The notes: a model not told the origin generated them from the sequence alone. A DNA stretch of 64,000 nt from Kordia algicida (GCF_051013375.1 NZ_CP142125.1), one strand, 5' to 3'; shown: positions 43,979 to 54,452, numbered from the stretch's first letter. Numbers and translations are program-made.

Positions 43979-46711
43979 ATGAGCCTGCAAAAAGTGAAAA
44001 ACAATCGTATTATACAATATATCGTGCTCACTTTTTGTTTGCTTTTTTTTATGTGTACGGTAAAAGCGCAACATAATGCACAAAAAGTTTATGATTCTGT
44101 CATGCAACTTCAAATCTCTCAGAAAGAAAAAATTACTGCGTTTCAAACTACAATACTTCATAAGGAATACTCAAACAAGGAAACGCATGCAGACGTTTGC
44201 TATTTGGTTGTAAAACTATGTAATAAAGTGGACAAACCAAGCGCAATTCCTTTCCTGAAAAAAGAATTGGCACTGCGTAAAAAGTATGTTTCATCTAATA
44301 AAAACCTCATAGCGAGAACGTACTATAATTTAGGATATTTCTATTGGTTTCAAGAAGATTACAACAATGTGCTGACCTATCATGACAGTTTGTTATCTTT
44401 TGTAAAAGTAAAAGATAAAAGGAGTGGAAAAGCCTATGAACTTATGGCGCGTGTTTACAAAAACACTGGCGATTATCAACGCGCATTGGATTATTTTGAC
44501 CAAGCAGAAACTATCTTTAAAAAAGTGGAAGCTAAAAGAAATCTATTAGGTGTTTATATCAATAAATTGACCTTGTTTGTTGAGCAAAAATACCGCTTTA
44601 CGAATAGTGATTTTAAAGCTTTGGAAAGTGAAATTTTAAATTTTGCGGATAAAGCAAAGGCTACGGAAAAACAGCGATTGATGATCTTATTCAATCTAGG
44701 AACAATACTATACCACAGCCAGCAAAACAAAACTTCCTTATCGTATTATAATAAGTCTTTACTAATTGCAGAAAAAATAGAAGATTCTCTAAAAATTGCT
44801 CAAATCTACATGAACAAAGCGTTGGTTTATGTTAAAAAATCGGAACTCGACGAAGCACTTTTATTAAATGAGAAAGCATTGTTGTTTGTTGGAAATGCTG
44901 TGGATGAAAAAAGTACTATTTATGATAATTTGGGCGATATTTATGTGCGACAAAAGCAATATGAAAAAGGAATAAAATTTTACAATAAGGCTGTGAATGA
45001 ATTGTTGCCTTTTCATTGGGAAACAAAAGAAAATCTTCCTGATTATGAGAAGATTATAGCTTCTTCTGATCGAAAGTTTATTTTAGGTTATTTGATTGAT
45101 AAACAACATGCTTGGCTTCGTTTTTATGAAACTACAAAAAACAAAAAAGACTTATTAGCAGCAGAACAAACCTTACAATTGATTGATAAAGTAATTGACG
45201 ATATCTACTTTGAAAGTAAAGAAAAACTATCCAAACTATTTTGGCGGAAAGAAGGAGCGAAGCTATATGTAAATGCAGTTAAAATCTGTTTTTTACTTAA
45301 TAATCCCGCAAAAGCATTTTATTATATTGAAAAAAGTAAAGGTGTTACACTTTTAGAAAATATTTCCGCATTTAGCGCAAAGCGAATGGCTAAGTTGCCA
45401 CAAGAAGTGATAGAGAAAGAGCAAATGCTTTCTCAAAGCGTAAAAAAAATGGAGCAATTGTTTGTATCTGATAAGAAGAAAGACAGTTTAAAATCACATT
45501 ATTTTACAGCAAAAGAAAAGTATCATAAATACGTACGTGGGATTGAAAAAGAATATCCTAATTACCTTCGGTATCGAACAAGTTTGCCAATAATTGCTAC
45601 TGAAAAAGTTCAAGAAAGCTTGGCAGAATATGAAGTTGTCATCGCTTATATATTGGGAGAAGAAGATGGATATGTTTTGTTGATGAATCAAAAGTCGTTG
45701 CAAATATATCCTTTGAAAGATTTGAAATCTTTGAAAAGTAGCATAACTGCCTTTCAAAAACTATATACCAAACCTTTTGAAACTACAGCAGAAGCAACAA
45801 ATTTTCAGCAAGAAGGATTTAAAATATATCAGCAATTGTTGCCTTTTTGGGAAAGTACTATGTATCAAAAAGCAACCAAATTAACGGTTGTTTCTGATGG
45901 AAATATTCATACACTTCCTTTAGAACTATTACCGACTTCAATCTCTAAAAAACTAGAAGAAACCTATCTTATACAAGAGAAAGAAGTAAGTTATCGGTAT
46001 TCGTTTTCATTAGATAGACAAAATGAGTTGAATCGCAGTAACGGAAAACCAGAAAGTACTTCATTTATGCTTACAAAATTTAAAGATACTACATTGACAA
46101 GCTTAAGTACAACTTCTGAAAACGTATTTGAAGGAACAACTTTCTTAAATGAAAATGCTACGAAAGAAAGGTTTTTAAAAGCATACAATGAAACTTCACA
46201 AGTATATATATCATCGCATGCGGGAACTACAAATACAATTCCTTGGTTGGCAATGTTTGATGAAAAAGTATATCCAAATGAGCTTTACTTTTTGAACAAT
46301 CCGAAGGAACTTGTAGTGTTGAATGCTTGCAAAACATCTGCGGGAATTTTTAATGAAGGTGAAGGTGTATTTAGTTTGACAAGAGCATTTTTGAATTCAG
46401 GTAGTAAAAGTGTTGTGGCTTCTTTATGGAATTTGAATGAAAAATCAGGAATGGAAATCTTTACAACTTTCCGATCAAATTTAGCCGCAGGACAAACAAA
46501 GTCAGAAGCCTTACACCATGCAAAATTGATGTATTTAAAAAAGTATGCAAATACGAGTCAAAGCTCTCCTTATTATTGGAGCGGAATGGTGTTAACTGGC
46601 AACACCGAAGCATTGTCAACCTCTGTAAATATTTGGAAAACTATCGGTTTTGCGATTGTAGGAATCAGTATTATTTTCTTTTATTTCAAATATCGAAAAC
46701 GAAGTTATTGA
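43979..46711 (+). CDS. Membrane-anchored TPR-CHAT caspase-like protein
   Basis: 910 residues from the ATG at 43979 (MSLQKVKNN); an upstream TTG would add two. It has a signal peptide (cut after VKAQ), about 400 residues of TPR helices, a helical spacer and a CHAT domain (about 600-870) with the protease dyad His747 (SSHAG) and Cys784 (NACKTS). A C-terminal membrane helix followed by KYRKRSY places TPR and CHAT outside the cytoplasm. CHAT domains are caspase-like peptidases. Substrate unknown. It follows the subtilase gene by 39 bp. Confidence 0.88.
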   Translation: MSLQKVKNNRIIQYIVLTFCLLFFMCTVKAQHNAQKVYDSVMQLQISQKEKITAFQTTILHKEYSNKETHADVCYLVVKLCNKVDKPSAIPFLKKELALRKKYVSSNKNLIARTYYNLGYFYWFQEDYNNVLTYHDSLLSFVKVKDKRSGKAYELMARVYKNTGDYQRALDYFDQAETIFKKVEAKRNLLGVYINKLTLFVEQKYRFTNSDFKALESEILNFADKAKATEKQRLMILFNLGTILYHSQQNKTSLSYYNKSLLIAEKIEDSLKIAQIYMNKALVYVKKSELDEALLLNEKALLFVGNAVDEKSTIYDNLGDIYVRQKQYEKGIKFYNKAVNELLPFHWETKENLPDYEKIIASSDRKFILGYLIDKQHAWLRFYETTKNKKDLLAAEQTLQLIDKVIDDIYFESKEKLSKLFWRKEGAKLYVNAVKICFLLNNPAKAFYYIEKSKGVTLLENISAFSAKRMAKLPQEVIEKEQMLSQSVKKMEQLFVSDKKKDSLKSHYFTAKEKYHKYVRGIEKEYPNYLRYRTSLPIIATEKVQESLAEYEVVIAYILGEEDGYVLLMNQKSLQIYPLKDLKSLKSSITAFQKLYTKPFETTAEATNFQQEGFKIYQQLLPFWESTMYQKATKLTVVSDGNIHTLPLELLPTSISKKLEETYLIQEKEVSYRYSFSLDRQNELNRSNGKPESTSFMLTKFKDTTLTSLSTTSENVFEGTTFLNENATKERFLKAYNETSQVYISSHAGTTNTIPWLAMFDEKVYPNELYFLNNPKELVVLNACKTSAGIFNEGEGVFSLTRAFLNSGSKSVVASLWNLNEKSGMEIFTTFRSNLAAGQTKSEALHHAKLMYLKKYANTSQSSPYYWSGMVLTGNTEALSTSVNIWKTIGFAIVGISIIFFYFKYRKRSY

Positions 46712-47515
46712 GAGGTTTCAAAGGAAATACGGTGCTTATTTTAAAGCTTTTTCACAAACAAGCTAAACAATTTAAAATTCAACATTCAACACTCAGCATT
46801 TAAGAATAAGTCTAACAGCAAAGCGATCTAAAAACCAGTATTGAGAATTGAGATATTAGTATTGAGAGATTTCAAAGGAAATACGTTGTAAACTTTTAAA
46901 TATTCCCACAAACAAGCTAAACAATTCAACATTTAAAATTCAACACTCAGCATTCAAGAAAAAATCTAACAGCAAAGCGATCTAAAAATAAGTATTGAGA
47001 ATTGAGATATTAGTATTGAGAGGTTTCAAAGGAAATACTGTGTAAACTTTGAAATATTTCCACAAACAAGCTAAACAATTTAAAATTCAGCATTCAACAC
47101 TCAGCATTTAAGAATAAATCTAAAAGCGAAGCGGTCTAACATCCAACAGCGCAGCGATCTAACAGCAAAGCGATCTAAAAAAAGTATTGAGTATTGAGAT
47201 ATTAGTATTGAGAGGTTTCAAAGGAAATACGTTGTAAACTTTGAAATATTTCCACAAACAAGCTAAACAATTTAAAATTCAACATTCAACACTCAGCATT
47301 TAAGAATAAGTCTAAAAGCGAAGCGGTCTAAAAATCAGTATTGAGAATTGAGATATTAGTATTGAGAGATTTCAAAGGAAATACTGTGTAAACTTTGAAA
47401 CATTTCCACAAACAAGCTAAACAATTTAAAATTCAACATTCAACACTCAGCATTCAAGAAAAAGTCTAAAAGCGAAGCGATCTGACATCTAAAAGCGCAG
47501 CGATCTAAAAGCACA
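46709..47515. repeat. 154-bp tandem array, five copies
   Basis: TTTCAAAGGAAATAC recurs at 46716, 46870, 47024, 47216 and 47370: spacing 154, 154, 192 and 154. The 192-bp interval has an extra 38 bp made of AGCGAAGCGGTCTAA-like units. Each unit carries AGCAAAGCGATCTAAAA, close to the complement of the 16-bp array unit at 24.7 kb. The first unit includes the TGA stop of the CHAT gene. No genes lie here. Confidence 0.9.
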
Positions 47516-47528
47516 AAGTGCGCTCTAC

Positions 47529-48677
47529 TTAATAAGAAACATAGTCCACAATCTCCAAACCATAACCAATCATTCCAACACGTTTTTCTTGATGTGTGTT
47601 AGTAACCAAACGAATTTTGCTAATGTTGATGTCGTGTAGAATTTGCGCACCAATTCCGAAGTCTTTCGAATCCATCTTTATCTTTGGAGCTTTGTATTCA
47701 CCATCACTTTGCAAGGCTTTCAATTCTTTGATTCTGCGAAGTAAATTCAGCGAACTGCTATCTTGATTGATAAATACAATCGCACCTTTTCCTTCTTCGT
47801 TAATCAAACGAAACATGTCATCTAGCTTTTTATCGGCATTGTTGGTCAAGGTTCCTAAAATGTCATCGTTTACAAGAGTGGAATTAATTCGTGTAAGCAC
47901 GGGTTCATTATCTGCCCAACTTCCTTTTGTCAGAGCAATATGTAGCTGATTGTTGGTGGTTTGTTGGTAAGCACGCATGCGAAAATCGCCAAAACGGGTT
48001 TGTACGTCAAAGTCTTCTTTCTTTTCAATCAAGGAATCATGTTCCATTCGGTAGGCAACTAAATCTTCAATAGAAACAATTTTTAAATCGAAGTTTTTAG
48101 CAACTTCAAGCAATTGTGGTAAACGCGCCATGGTTCCGTCTTCGTTCATAATTTCCACAATCACACCAGCAGGTTGCAATCCAGCTAGGCGTGCAAAATC
48201 GATAGCAGCTTCTGTATGACCAGTTCTACGCAATACGCCACCTTCTTTCGCTTTGAGCGGGAAAATATGTCCTGGACGTGCCAAATCAAAAGGTCTTGTG
48301 TTTTTATCAATTAATGCTTGAATGGTTTTTGAACGATCGGAAGCAGAAATTCCAGTAGTTACGCCGTTTCCTTTCAAATCTACAGAAATGGTAAAAGCGG
48401 TTTCCATCGGATCGGTGTTGTTGCTCACCATCATTCCGAGTTCTAAATCTTTACAACGATTTTCCGTTAAAGGTGCGCAGATTAAGCCGCGTCCGTGAGT
48501 TGCCATGAAGTTAATCATTTCGGGCGTTACCTTTTCAGCCGCCGCTAAAAAATCACCTTCATTTTCACGATTTTCATCATCTACTACAATAATTACTTTT
48601 CCTTGTCGGATATCTTCAATGGCTTCGTGGATGCTGTCTAATTGTGTATTGGCTTTCACTTTTGTAGATGTGGTCAT
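47529..48677 (-). CDS. ribB: 3,4-dihydroxy-2-butanone 4-phosphate synthase with decayed GTP cyclohydrolase II domain
   Basis: 382 residues from the ATG at 48677 (MTTSTKV); a TTG at 48701 would add eight. The N-terminal DHBP synthase is intact (DDENRENEGDF, ATHGRGLICAPLT, RRTGHTEAAIDFARLAG). The C-terminal half aligns to RibA but has lost the three zinc cysteines (the site of SEC and RCDC reads NST and TNNA) and the EGR loop (NQDSSSLNL). It should make the butanone phosphate for riboflavin but not the GTP step; a separate RibA would be needed. Confidence 0.88.
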   Translation of the reverse strand: MTTSTKVKANTQLDSIHEAIEDIRQGKVIIVVDDENRENEGDFLAAAEKVTPEMINFMATHGRGLICAPLTENRCKDLELGMMVSNNTDPMETAFTISVDLKGNGVTTGISASDRSKTIQALIDKNTRPFDLARPGHIFPLKAKEGGVLRRTGHTEAAIDFARLAGLQPAGVIVEIMNEDGTMARLPQLLEVAKNFDLKIVSIEDLVAYRMEHDSLIEKKEDFDVQTRFGDFRMRAYQQTTNNQLHIALTKGSWADNEPVLTRINSTLVNDDILGTLTNNADKKLDDMFRLINEEGKGAIVFINQDSSSLNLLRRIKELKALQSDGEYKAPKIKMDSKDFGIGAQILHDINISKIRLVTNTHQEKRVGMIGYGLEIVDYVSY

Positions 48678-48780
48678 TTGTTCTGTATAATTTGAAGACA
48701 AAAATAATCATTCTTATCAAAAAAGATCGATTAAAAGATAGTAAAGATTGATGTGAGTATTATTTGTCGCTATGTTAGCT

Positions 48781-50769
48781 TTAATTCAATAGTTTCATGC
48801 GGTCTTTTGCCACACGTAATGTGTAGAAATAGGCAATAAAATACAATGGCATTCCCAATAAAAGAAATGCTAAAATTCCTCCAAAATCTAGTTTTTTATC
48901 TAGTGCTTCATGTAGCGATTGGTAATTGAAGAATGATTTTATTAAGAAGTAGAGATAAAGCAATGAAACAATAATTCCTACGATTAGTATGCTAACTGCA
49001 AGATAAAGAGGCATGTCTACATTATTGGCTAATACGGGTAAAACAATGCTAATGATAAGTGTTGGAATATAGTATATAATCGCTTTTTTTGAATTTTTCA
49101 CAAATCGATCGTATGCATTTTGTGCCTTAGTGTATTGTTTATTTTCAAAGAAGCCTAATACTTTTAAACGTCGTTCAGAAATACCACGTTCTCCCAACAT
49201 TTCAATTGCTAAACTGCGTTCACCATCAGTATAATTGTATTGACGATAGTTTTTTGCAACGTCCATCAATTGTTGATCGCTTAAAGCATTGAATTTGTCA
49301 GTGCTTTCTCGGTCTGTATTCGTAATAACAGCAGGTTCATCTACAACATCTTCATCGTCATTTTCTGCTTTTACAAACAATCCTTTTAATGAGAAGCTAA
49401 ATAATCCTTGATCGGAAGTCGCTCTACGAGTAAAGTAAATACTTAAAGGAAGCATAATCATAGTAGAAAGCCATGTACCGAGCCACGGAGGAATACTACC
49501 ATCTTCAGCACTGTTTTTACCAAAGATTCCTATAAAGTGATATACTAAAAATAAGCAAATTGCCACAACCATTGGCAAACCAATTCCACCTTTACGAATG
49601 ATTGCTCCCAATGGCGCGCCTACAAAGAATAGAATGATACACGCAATAGCAACAGCAAATTTATCGTGCATGTATATTTTTTGATGATTTATTTTCTTTT
49701 CAATACGTTTGAAACGATTGTTTGTATTTTCAAGCGTAGTGATACGTCCTTTGATGTTTGTGATTGAAATATCTAAAGCACGTTTTTTGTTTTTAAGCGA
49801 AAGAATGTCAGTAATACTTTTGTTAGCTATGATAGAATCTTGATGTACTTTGTTGGTCGAATCTTTTTCGATAATAACCATTCCGGTACGTTTGTACATA
49901 TTATCTCCAAAACCAACTTTTTCTTGTCCGTATTTGCGTTCTGAGAGTGCAATTGTATCATTTAATTGCTTTACATTGAACATTTTGTATGTATTGTAAT
50001 CTGTCGCGTCTAAGTCAACCTTATTAATGTCACGCAAGTCAACATTCATAATGTATTTGTCAAAAGAAACTTTGGCATGTTGCATGCGCAAGACAGACTT
50101 TGGATCATTCGATTTTACATCTTCATAGCGATTTCCATCAAACAACACCATTTGTAAGATATCAGAATCTGGCGAACTTTTCAATTCTCCTTTTTTTGAT
50201 TTCATCACAATACGATTTTTCTTGTCATTCGATTTTTGATGAATTATTACTTTATCTAGTAACTGATCGTTATCGCCGTATTTGTTGTCTACTTTGATAT
50301 TGATGTTTCCAATGTCGTTAAAAACACCTTCACCAATAGCCAAAGCAGGTTTTTTCTTTGCTAAGTTTTTACGTAAGTTGTATTGTTTGAATTCTGACCA
50401 CGGAATAACACTATTGCTAAAGAAAAACGTTCCAACACCAAGAATTACAATAAATATGATAAGACTTCGCATGGCGCGTTGTAGCGAGATTCCTGTAGAT
50501 TTCATTGCGGCAAATTCGTAGCTTTCCGCAAATCGACCAAAAGTCATAATAGAAGATACCAAGATACTTAACGGCAATACGAGCGGAATCAGTTTTGGTG
50601 TAGTGTAGAGTAGAAATTTAAAAATAACTCCAGCATCTAAGCCTTTTCCTGCAAGTTCGCCTATAAAAAGCCAAACGGTTTGTAATATGAATATACACAT
50701 AAATATTACAAACACCGTTAGGAACGTAAAGAGGTAACTCTTTAATATGTATCTATCTAATATTTTCAA
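48781..50769 (-). CDS. LptF/LptG-family permease
   Basis: 662 residues. The start MKILDRYILKSYLFTFLTVF, the early segment GRFAESYEFAAMKSTGISL, a central extracytoplasmic beta-jellyroll region and a last set of membrane helices are typical of YjgP/YjgQ proteins that pull LPS from the inner membrane. It carries an extra C-terminal part of about 170 residues with two to four helices. It is 5 bp downstream of the LolA-like gene. Confidence 0.9.
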   Translation of the reverse strand: MKILDRYILKSYLFTFLTVFVIFMCIFILQTVWLFIGELAGKGLDAGVIFKFLLYTTPKLIPLVLPLSILVSSIMTFGRFAESYEFAAMKSTGISLQRAMRSLIIFIVILGVGTFFFSNSVIPWSEFKQYNLRKNLAKKKPALAIGEGVFNDIGNINIKVDNKYGDNDQLLDKVIIHQKSNDKKNRIVMKSKKGELKSSPDSDILQMVLFDGNRYEDVKSNDPKSVLRMQHAKVSFDKYIMNVDLRDINKVDLDATDYNTYKMFNVKQLNDTIALSERKYGQEKVGFGDNMYKRTGMVIIEKDSTNKVHQDSIIANKSITDILSLKNKKRALDISITNIKGRITTLENTNNRFKRIEKKINHQKIYMHDKFAVAIACIILFFVGAPLGAIIRKGGIGLPMVVAICLFLVYHFIGIFGKNSAEDGSIPPWLGTWLSTMIMLPLSIYFTRRATSDQGLFSFSLKGLFVKAENDDEDVVDEPAVITNTDRESTDKFNALSDQQLMDVAKNYRQYNYTDGERSLAIEMLGERGISERRLKVLGFFENKQYTKAQNAYDRFVKNSKKAIIYYIPTLIISIVLPVLANNVDMPLYLAVSILIVGIIVSLLYLYFLIKSFFNYQSLHEALDKKLDFGGILAFLLLGMPLYFIAYFYTLRVAKDRMKLLN

Positions 50770-50774
50770 GTAGA

Positions 50775-51425
50775 CTAATCGTTTTTATCTATATAATAAT
50801 CCTCGTATTTCGATTCGTCAAATATAAATAAGCTTTTTGATAAAGGCTGATTAGTTTTAAAAGAATTAACAGTTAAAGTCGTATTTGTACCGTTTTTTCC
50901 TGTTTCAATTAAGTTGTAAATATGTTTTGTTTTGATGTCAATTCCGAGTAAAACACTTTTGATGTCTGATTCTGAGTCAATTGGTGTTAGTTTTACATAT
51001 TGAATTTTTCGACCACGAACGTTTTGTAATATATCCCAAGCGTACGAATAGCCGTTTTTGTAAAAAGTAAGCATTTGCGAAGGCGACAAAGAAGTTTCAT
51101 CTTCATCAGCATCTGTAATGGTTACTTCTTCGTTGGCAGGAACAATGGTATACACTTTTTTAGTGTCGTACATTTTGGTAAATCCTAAAAAGTTCAACAA
51201 GTATTTATCTCCTTCAAGCGTTACATTTCCTTTAGATTCTTGCTTGGTATTGGCTTCTTTGTTGTTTAATTCGTATTTGAATTCGATTTGAATATTTTCA
51301 TAACTATTCACTTTTGCAGAAACTTCATCTAATAGTTTTTTGGCTTTTTCTGCATTTTGAGCATTTACATTGAACGCAAATACACTTAATACGAACACTA
51401 AAACTAATTTTCTCATTTTATCCAT
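50775..51425 (-). CDS. LolA-like outer-membrane lipoprotein carrier protein
   Basis: 216 residues with a signal peptide (cut after FNVNAQ) and a LolA/LolB-like beta fold: KLLDEVSAKVNSYENIQIEF, then SDIKSVLLGIDIKTKHI. It carries lipoproteins or lipids across the periplasm. Its ATG overlaps the ftsK stop by 8 bp (MRKLVL three codons later is an alternative start). Confidence 0.85.
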   Translation of the reverse strand: MDKMRKLVLVFVLSVFAFNVNAQNAEKAKKLLDEVSAKVNSYENIQIEFKYELNNKEANTKQESKGNVTLEGDKYLLNFLGFTKMYDTKKVYTIVPANEEVTITDADEDETSLSPSQMLTFYKNGYSYAWDILQNVRGRKIQYVKLTPIDSESDIKSVLLGIDIKTKHIYNLIETGKNGTNTTLTVNSFKTNQPLSKSLFIFDESKYEDYYIDKND

Positions 51426-53892
51426 TTTTTTCGTTTTCTAATAATTGTTCTAAAGCTAAAATATCGGGAACAAGCACTTGTCGCGCCTTACTTCCTTCAA
51501 ACTGACCTACAATTCCCGCTGCTTCCAATTGATCGATAATTCGTCCTGCACGATTATACCCAAGTTTTAACTTACGTTGCAATAACGAAGCTGAACCTTG
51601 TTGTGCGATGACAATTACTTCCGCAGCTTGACGGAATAATTTATCTCGGTCTGCAATGTCTACATCAAGACTTGTGCCACTTTCTTCACCTTGATATTCT
51701 GGTAAGATGTGTGCGTCAGGATATGCCTTTTGTGCGCCAATAAAATCGGTTATTTTTTCAACTTCTGGCGTATCAACAAAGGCACATTGTATACGAATTA
51801 AATCGTTTCCTTGCGTGTATAACATGTCTCCACGACCAATGAGTTGATCGGCTCCTGCATTGTCTAAAATCGTACGTGAATCTATTTTCGACATGACACG
51901 AAACGCAACTCTGGCAGGGAAATTGGCTTTTATCATTCCTGTAATTACATTTACAGAAGGTCTTTGTGTCGCGATGATTAAGTGAATTCCGATCGCACGT
52001 GCTAACTGTGCCAAACGCGCAATTGGTGTTTCTACTTCTTTTCCTGCGGTCATGATTAAATCGGCAAATTCATCCACAACCAATACGATATATGGTAAAA
52101 ACTTATGTCCGTCATTCGGATTCAGTTTTCGAGCTTTAAATTTTGTGTTGTATTCTACGATATTTCGACACATTGCATTTTTCAACATGTCATATCGTTG
52201 ATCCATTTCAATACACAAGGAATTCAATGTGTTTATTACTTTAGAATTGTCAGTAATAATTGCTTCTTCAGAATCAGGAAGTTTCGCCAAGTAATGACGT
52301 TCTATTTTGTTGAATAAAGTCAATTCTACTTTTTTCGGATCGACCAATACAAATTTTACCTCAGCAGGATGTTTTTTGTAGAGAATGGACGTTAAAATAC
52401 AGTTCAATCCAACCGATTTTCCTTGTCCTGTTGCACCAGCCATTAGTAAATGTGGCATTTTAGCTAAATCGACCACTAAAGTTTCGTTGCTAATCGTTTT
52501 ACCAAACGCAATTGGCAACTGCATTTCTGCTTGCTGAAACTTCTTGGAAGCAATTGCAGATCGCATGGAAACAATGGCAGGTTTTTTATTTGGCACTTCA
52601 ATTCCAATAGTACCTTTTCCTGGCATTGGCGCAATGATACGAATACCTAATGCGGCAAGTGAAAGTGCAATATCGTCTTCTAAATTTTTGATTTTTGAAA
52701 TACGCACACCAGCTTCTGGAATGATTTCGTATAAAGTTACCGTTGGTCCAACCGTAGCTTTGATGCTGGCAATTTCTATTTTATAATTACGAAGCGTGGT
52801 AACAATTTGATTTTTATTTTCTTCGAGTTCTTCTTGATTGATAGTGATGGAACTTCCGTTGGTATAATCTTTCAGAAGTTCAATAGTTGGAAAACGGAAG
52901 TTTCCAAGTTCGAGTTTCGGATCGAATTCTCCGTGTTCTTTGACAAGTTTGTCCGATAGATTTTCCGTAACGGTTTTTTCTTCGATAACTTTTTCTACTT
53001 CAATCGTAGTTTCTTCTTCGTCTTTTGGAATTTCAACTTCGAAAGAAGCATCTTTGATAGTGTTGTCTTTTTTAGTTCGATCTGAATGATTTTTGATCGT
53101 TGGCTGTAAATTTTCAACCGATAATTCAAATTCAGATTTATCTTCGGTAGTTTTAGTTGCGACTGTTGTTTTTTTGCCTGTTGCTTCTTCAATGGTAGCA
53201 TTTTCTGGTGAAGGAACAGTTTCTGATGCTGTCGTTTCTTCTTTTAACGTAGGTTCGGCGGTAGTATCAACAGTTTCGAAATCGTCTTTAATATCTTTTG
53301 CTTTCCTGTTGAAATATTCCATGACACTTTCTGGCGTAAGCCTCAAACGCAATACTGCATACGTAATGGCTCCAAAAAGTAATAAAAGTCCAATACCAAT
53401 TTTACCAATATAACTTTCTAAATAATAGTTGACTTCATAACCAACAGTTCCTCCTAAAAGCGATACATCAGAAAAGAAAAAGCTAAAAAATATGGAACAC
53501 CAAATAACCACAACACTTCCCCAAAACCAATGGTTGAATAACTTCTTTTTGGAATCCAAGAAAATGTGCAATCCTGTGTAGAAAAGTAAACCTGTAAATA
53601 TGAAAGAAGCAACTCCAAATCCTTTGTAGATAAAAAAGTGACTAATATTTGCCCCAAATTTTTGCATCCAATTAGCGGTTTCTGCTGATGGAGAAACGCC
53701 GCCTAATTCACTCTGATCGACTTTCCATGTAAAGAAAAACGAAACAAACGCAATAAACAAAGCAATTGCAAATAACATGAGTAAGCTTCCCAATATCAGT
53801 CGATGCTGTCGGGTAAGTGTAAAATCAGGTTTTTTGAATTTCGGGACTCTCGGAGTTTTTTTAGTTTTCTTTACGGTTTTTTTCTTTGCCAT
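51418..53892 (-). CDS. ftsK: DNA translocase FtsK/SpoIIIE
   Basis: 824 residues. Four N-terminal membrane helices (about 30-190), an acidic/Thr-rich linker (about 200-340) and the motor: Walker A GATGQGKSVGLN, Walker B IVLVVDEFADL and the DNA-reading gamma domain (LLQRKLKLGYNRAGRIIDQL). It pumps chromosome ends through the septum. It leads the ftsK-lolA-lptF/G operon. Confidence 0.95.
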   Translation of the reverse strand: MAKKKTVKKTKKTPRVPKFKKPDFTLTRQHRLILGSLLMLFAIALFIAFVSFFFTWKVDQSELGGVSPSAETANWMQKFGANISHFFIYKGFGVASFIFTGLLFYTGLHIFLDSKKKLFNHWFWGSVVVIWCSIFFSFFFSDVSLLGGTVGYEVNYYLESYIGKIGIGLLLLFGAITYAVLRLRLTPESVMEYFNRKAKDIKDDFETVDTTAEPTLKEETTASETVPSPENATIEEATGKKTTVATKTTEDKSEFELSVENLQPTIKNHSDRTKKDNTIKDASFEVEIPKDEEETTIEVEKVIEEKTVTENLSDKLVKEHGEFDPKLELGNFRFPTIELLKDYTNGSSITINQEELEENKNQIVTTLRNYKIEIASIKATVGPTVTLYEIIPEAGVRISKIKNLEDDIALSLAALGIRIIAPMPGKGTIGIEVPNKKPAIVSMRSAIASKKFQQAEMQLPIAFGKTISNETLVVDLAKMPHLLMAGATGQGKSVGLNCILTSILYKKHPAEVKFVLVDPKKVELTLFNKIERHYLAKLPDSEEAIITDNSKVINTLNSLCIEMDQRYDMLKNAMCRNIVEYNTKFKARKLNPNDGHKFLPYIVLVVDEFADLIMTAGKEVETPIARLAQLARAIGIHLIIATQRPSVNVITGMIKANFPARVAFRVMSKIDSRTILDNAGADQLIGRGDMLYTQGNDLIRIQCAFVDTPEVEKITDFIGAQKAYPDAHILPEYQGEESGTSLDVDIADRDKLFRQAAEVIVIAQQGSASLLQRKLKLGYNRAGRIIDQLEAAGIVGQFEGSKARQVLVPDILALEQLLENEKNG

Positions 53893-53912
53893 TCAGGAAT
53901 CGCTATTTACTG

Positions 53913-53941
53913 CAAAATTACAAATTACGCTTAAGTTGCAA
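53913..53941 (-). promoter_or_regulatory. Promoter of the ftsK operon
   Basis: On the minus strand TTG (53941-53939), an 18-base spacer and TAATTTTG (53920-53913). Start codon 21 bp downstream. Confidence 0.55.
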
Positions 53942-54080
53942 GATATTTAAAATTAATCTTTATGCGAAACGTTTTTCCGCAAAATACTTGTATTTATAAC
54001 GAATAGGAGAGAAGTTATCGTATGTTTTTAGACTAGATAGAAAAATGAAATGAGAATTTGAAGAATTAATTTCTTGATAA

Positions 54081-54452
54081 TTAGGAATGAATAATTTTTG
54101 GAATGTAGATAAAACAACCAATTATCACTGCGGTTATCGCAAAGATAAACACTGCGCCTGCAGCCAAATCTTTAATCAATCCGATTTTTTTATGATGTTC
54201 TGGATGAATAAAATCTGCAATTTCTTCAATAGCAGTATTGATACCTTCCAAGCTCATGATAAGTCCAATAGTTGCTATTTGAATCATCCATTCCGTTTTA
54301 GAGATTTCAAAATAAAAACCAGCGATAGTGACCAAAACACCAATAAAAAACTGTGTTTTTACGCTGGCTTCCGTAGTAATGAGCAAATATGCACCTTTAA
54401 ACGCATATCCGATTCCACGAATTCTTCCCAAAATAAATTTACGCATTCCCAA
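54081..54452 (-). CDS. Diacylglycerol/undecaprenol kinase (DgkA family)
   Basis: 123 residues with three membrane helices and the family motif EGINTAIEEIADFIHPEHH. It recycles undecaprenol or diacylglycerol by phosphorylation. It overlaps the tpx 3' end by 14 bp. Confidence 0.9.
   Translation of the reverse strand: MGMRKFILGRIRGIGYAFKGAYLLITTEASVKTQFFIGVLVTIAGFYFEISKTEWMIQIATIGLIMSLEGINTAIEEIADFIHPEHHKKIGLIKDLAAGAVFIFAITAVIIGCFIYIPKIIHS

Noticed and set aside
46709..47515. CRISPR-like or gene-duplicate array
   Set aside because: The 154-bp units are repeated throughout their length, with no spacers and no sustained reading frame.
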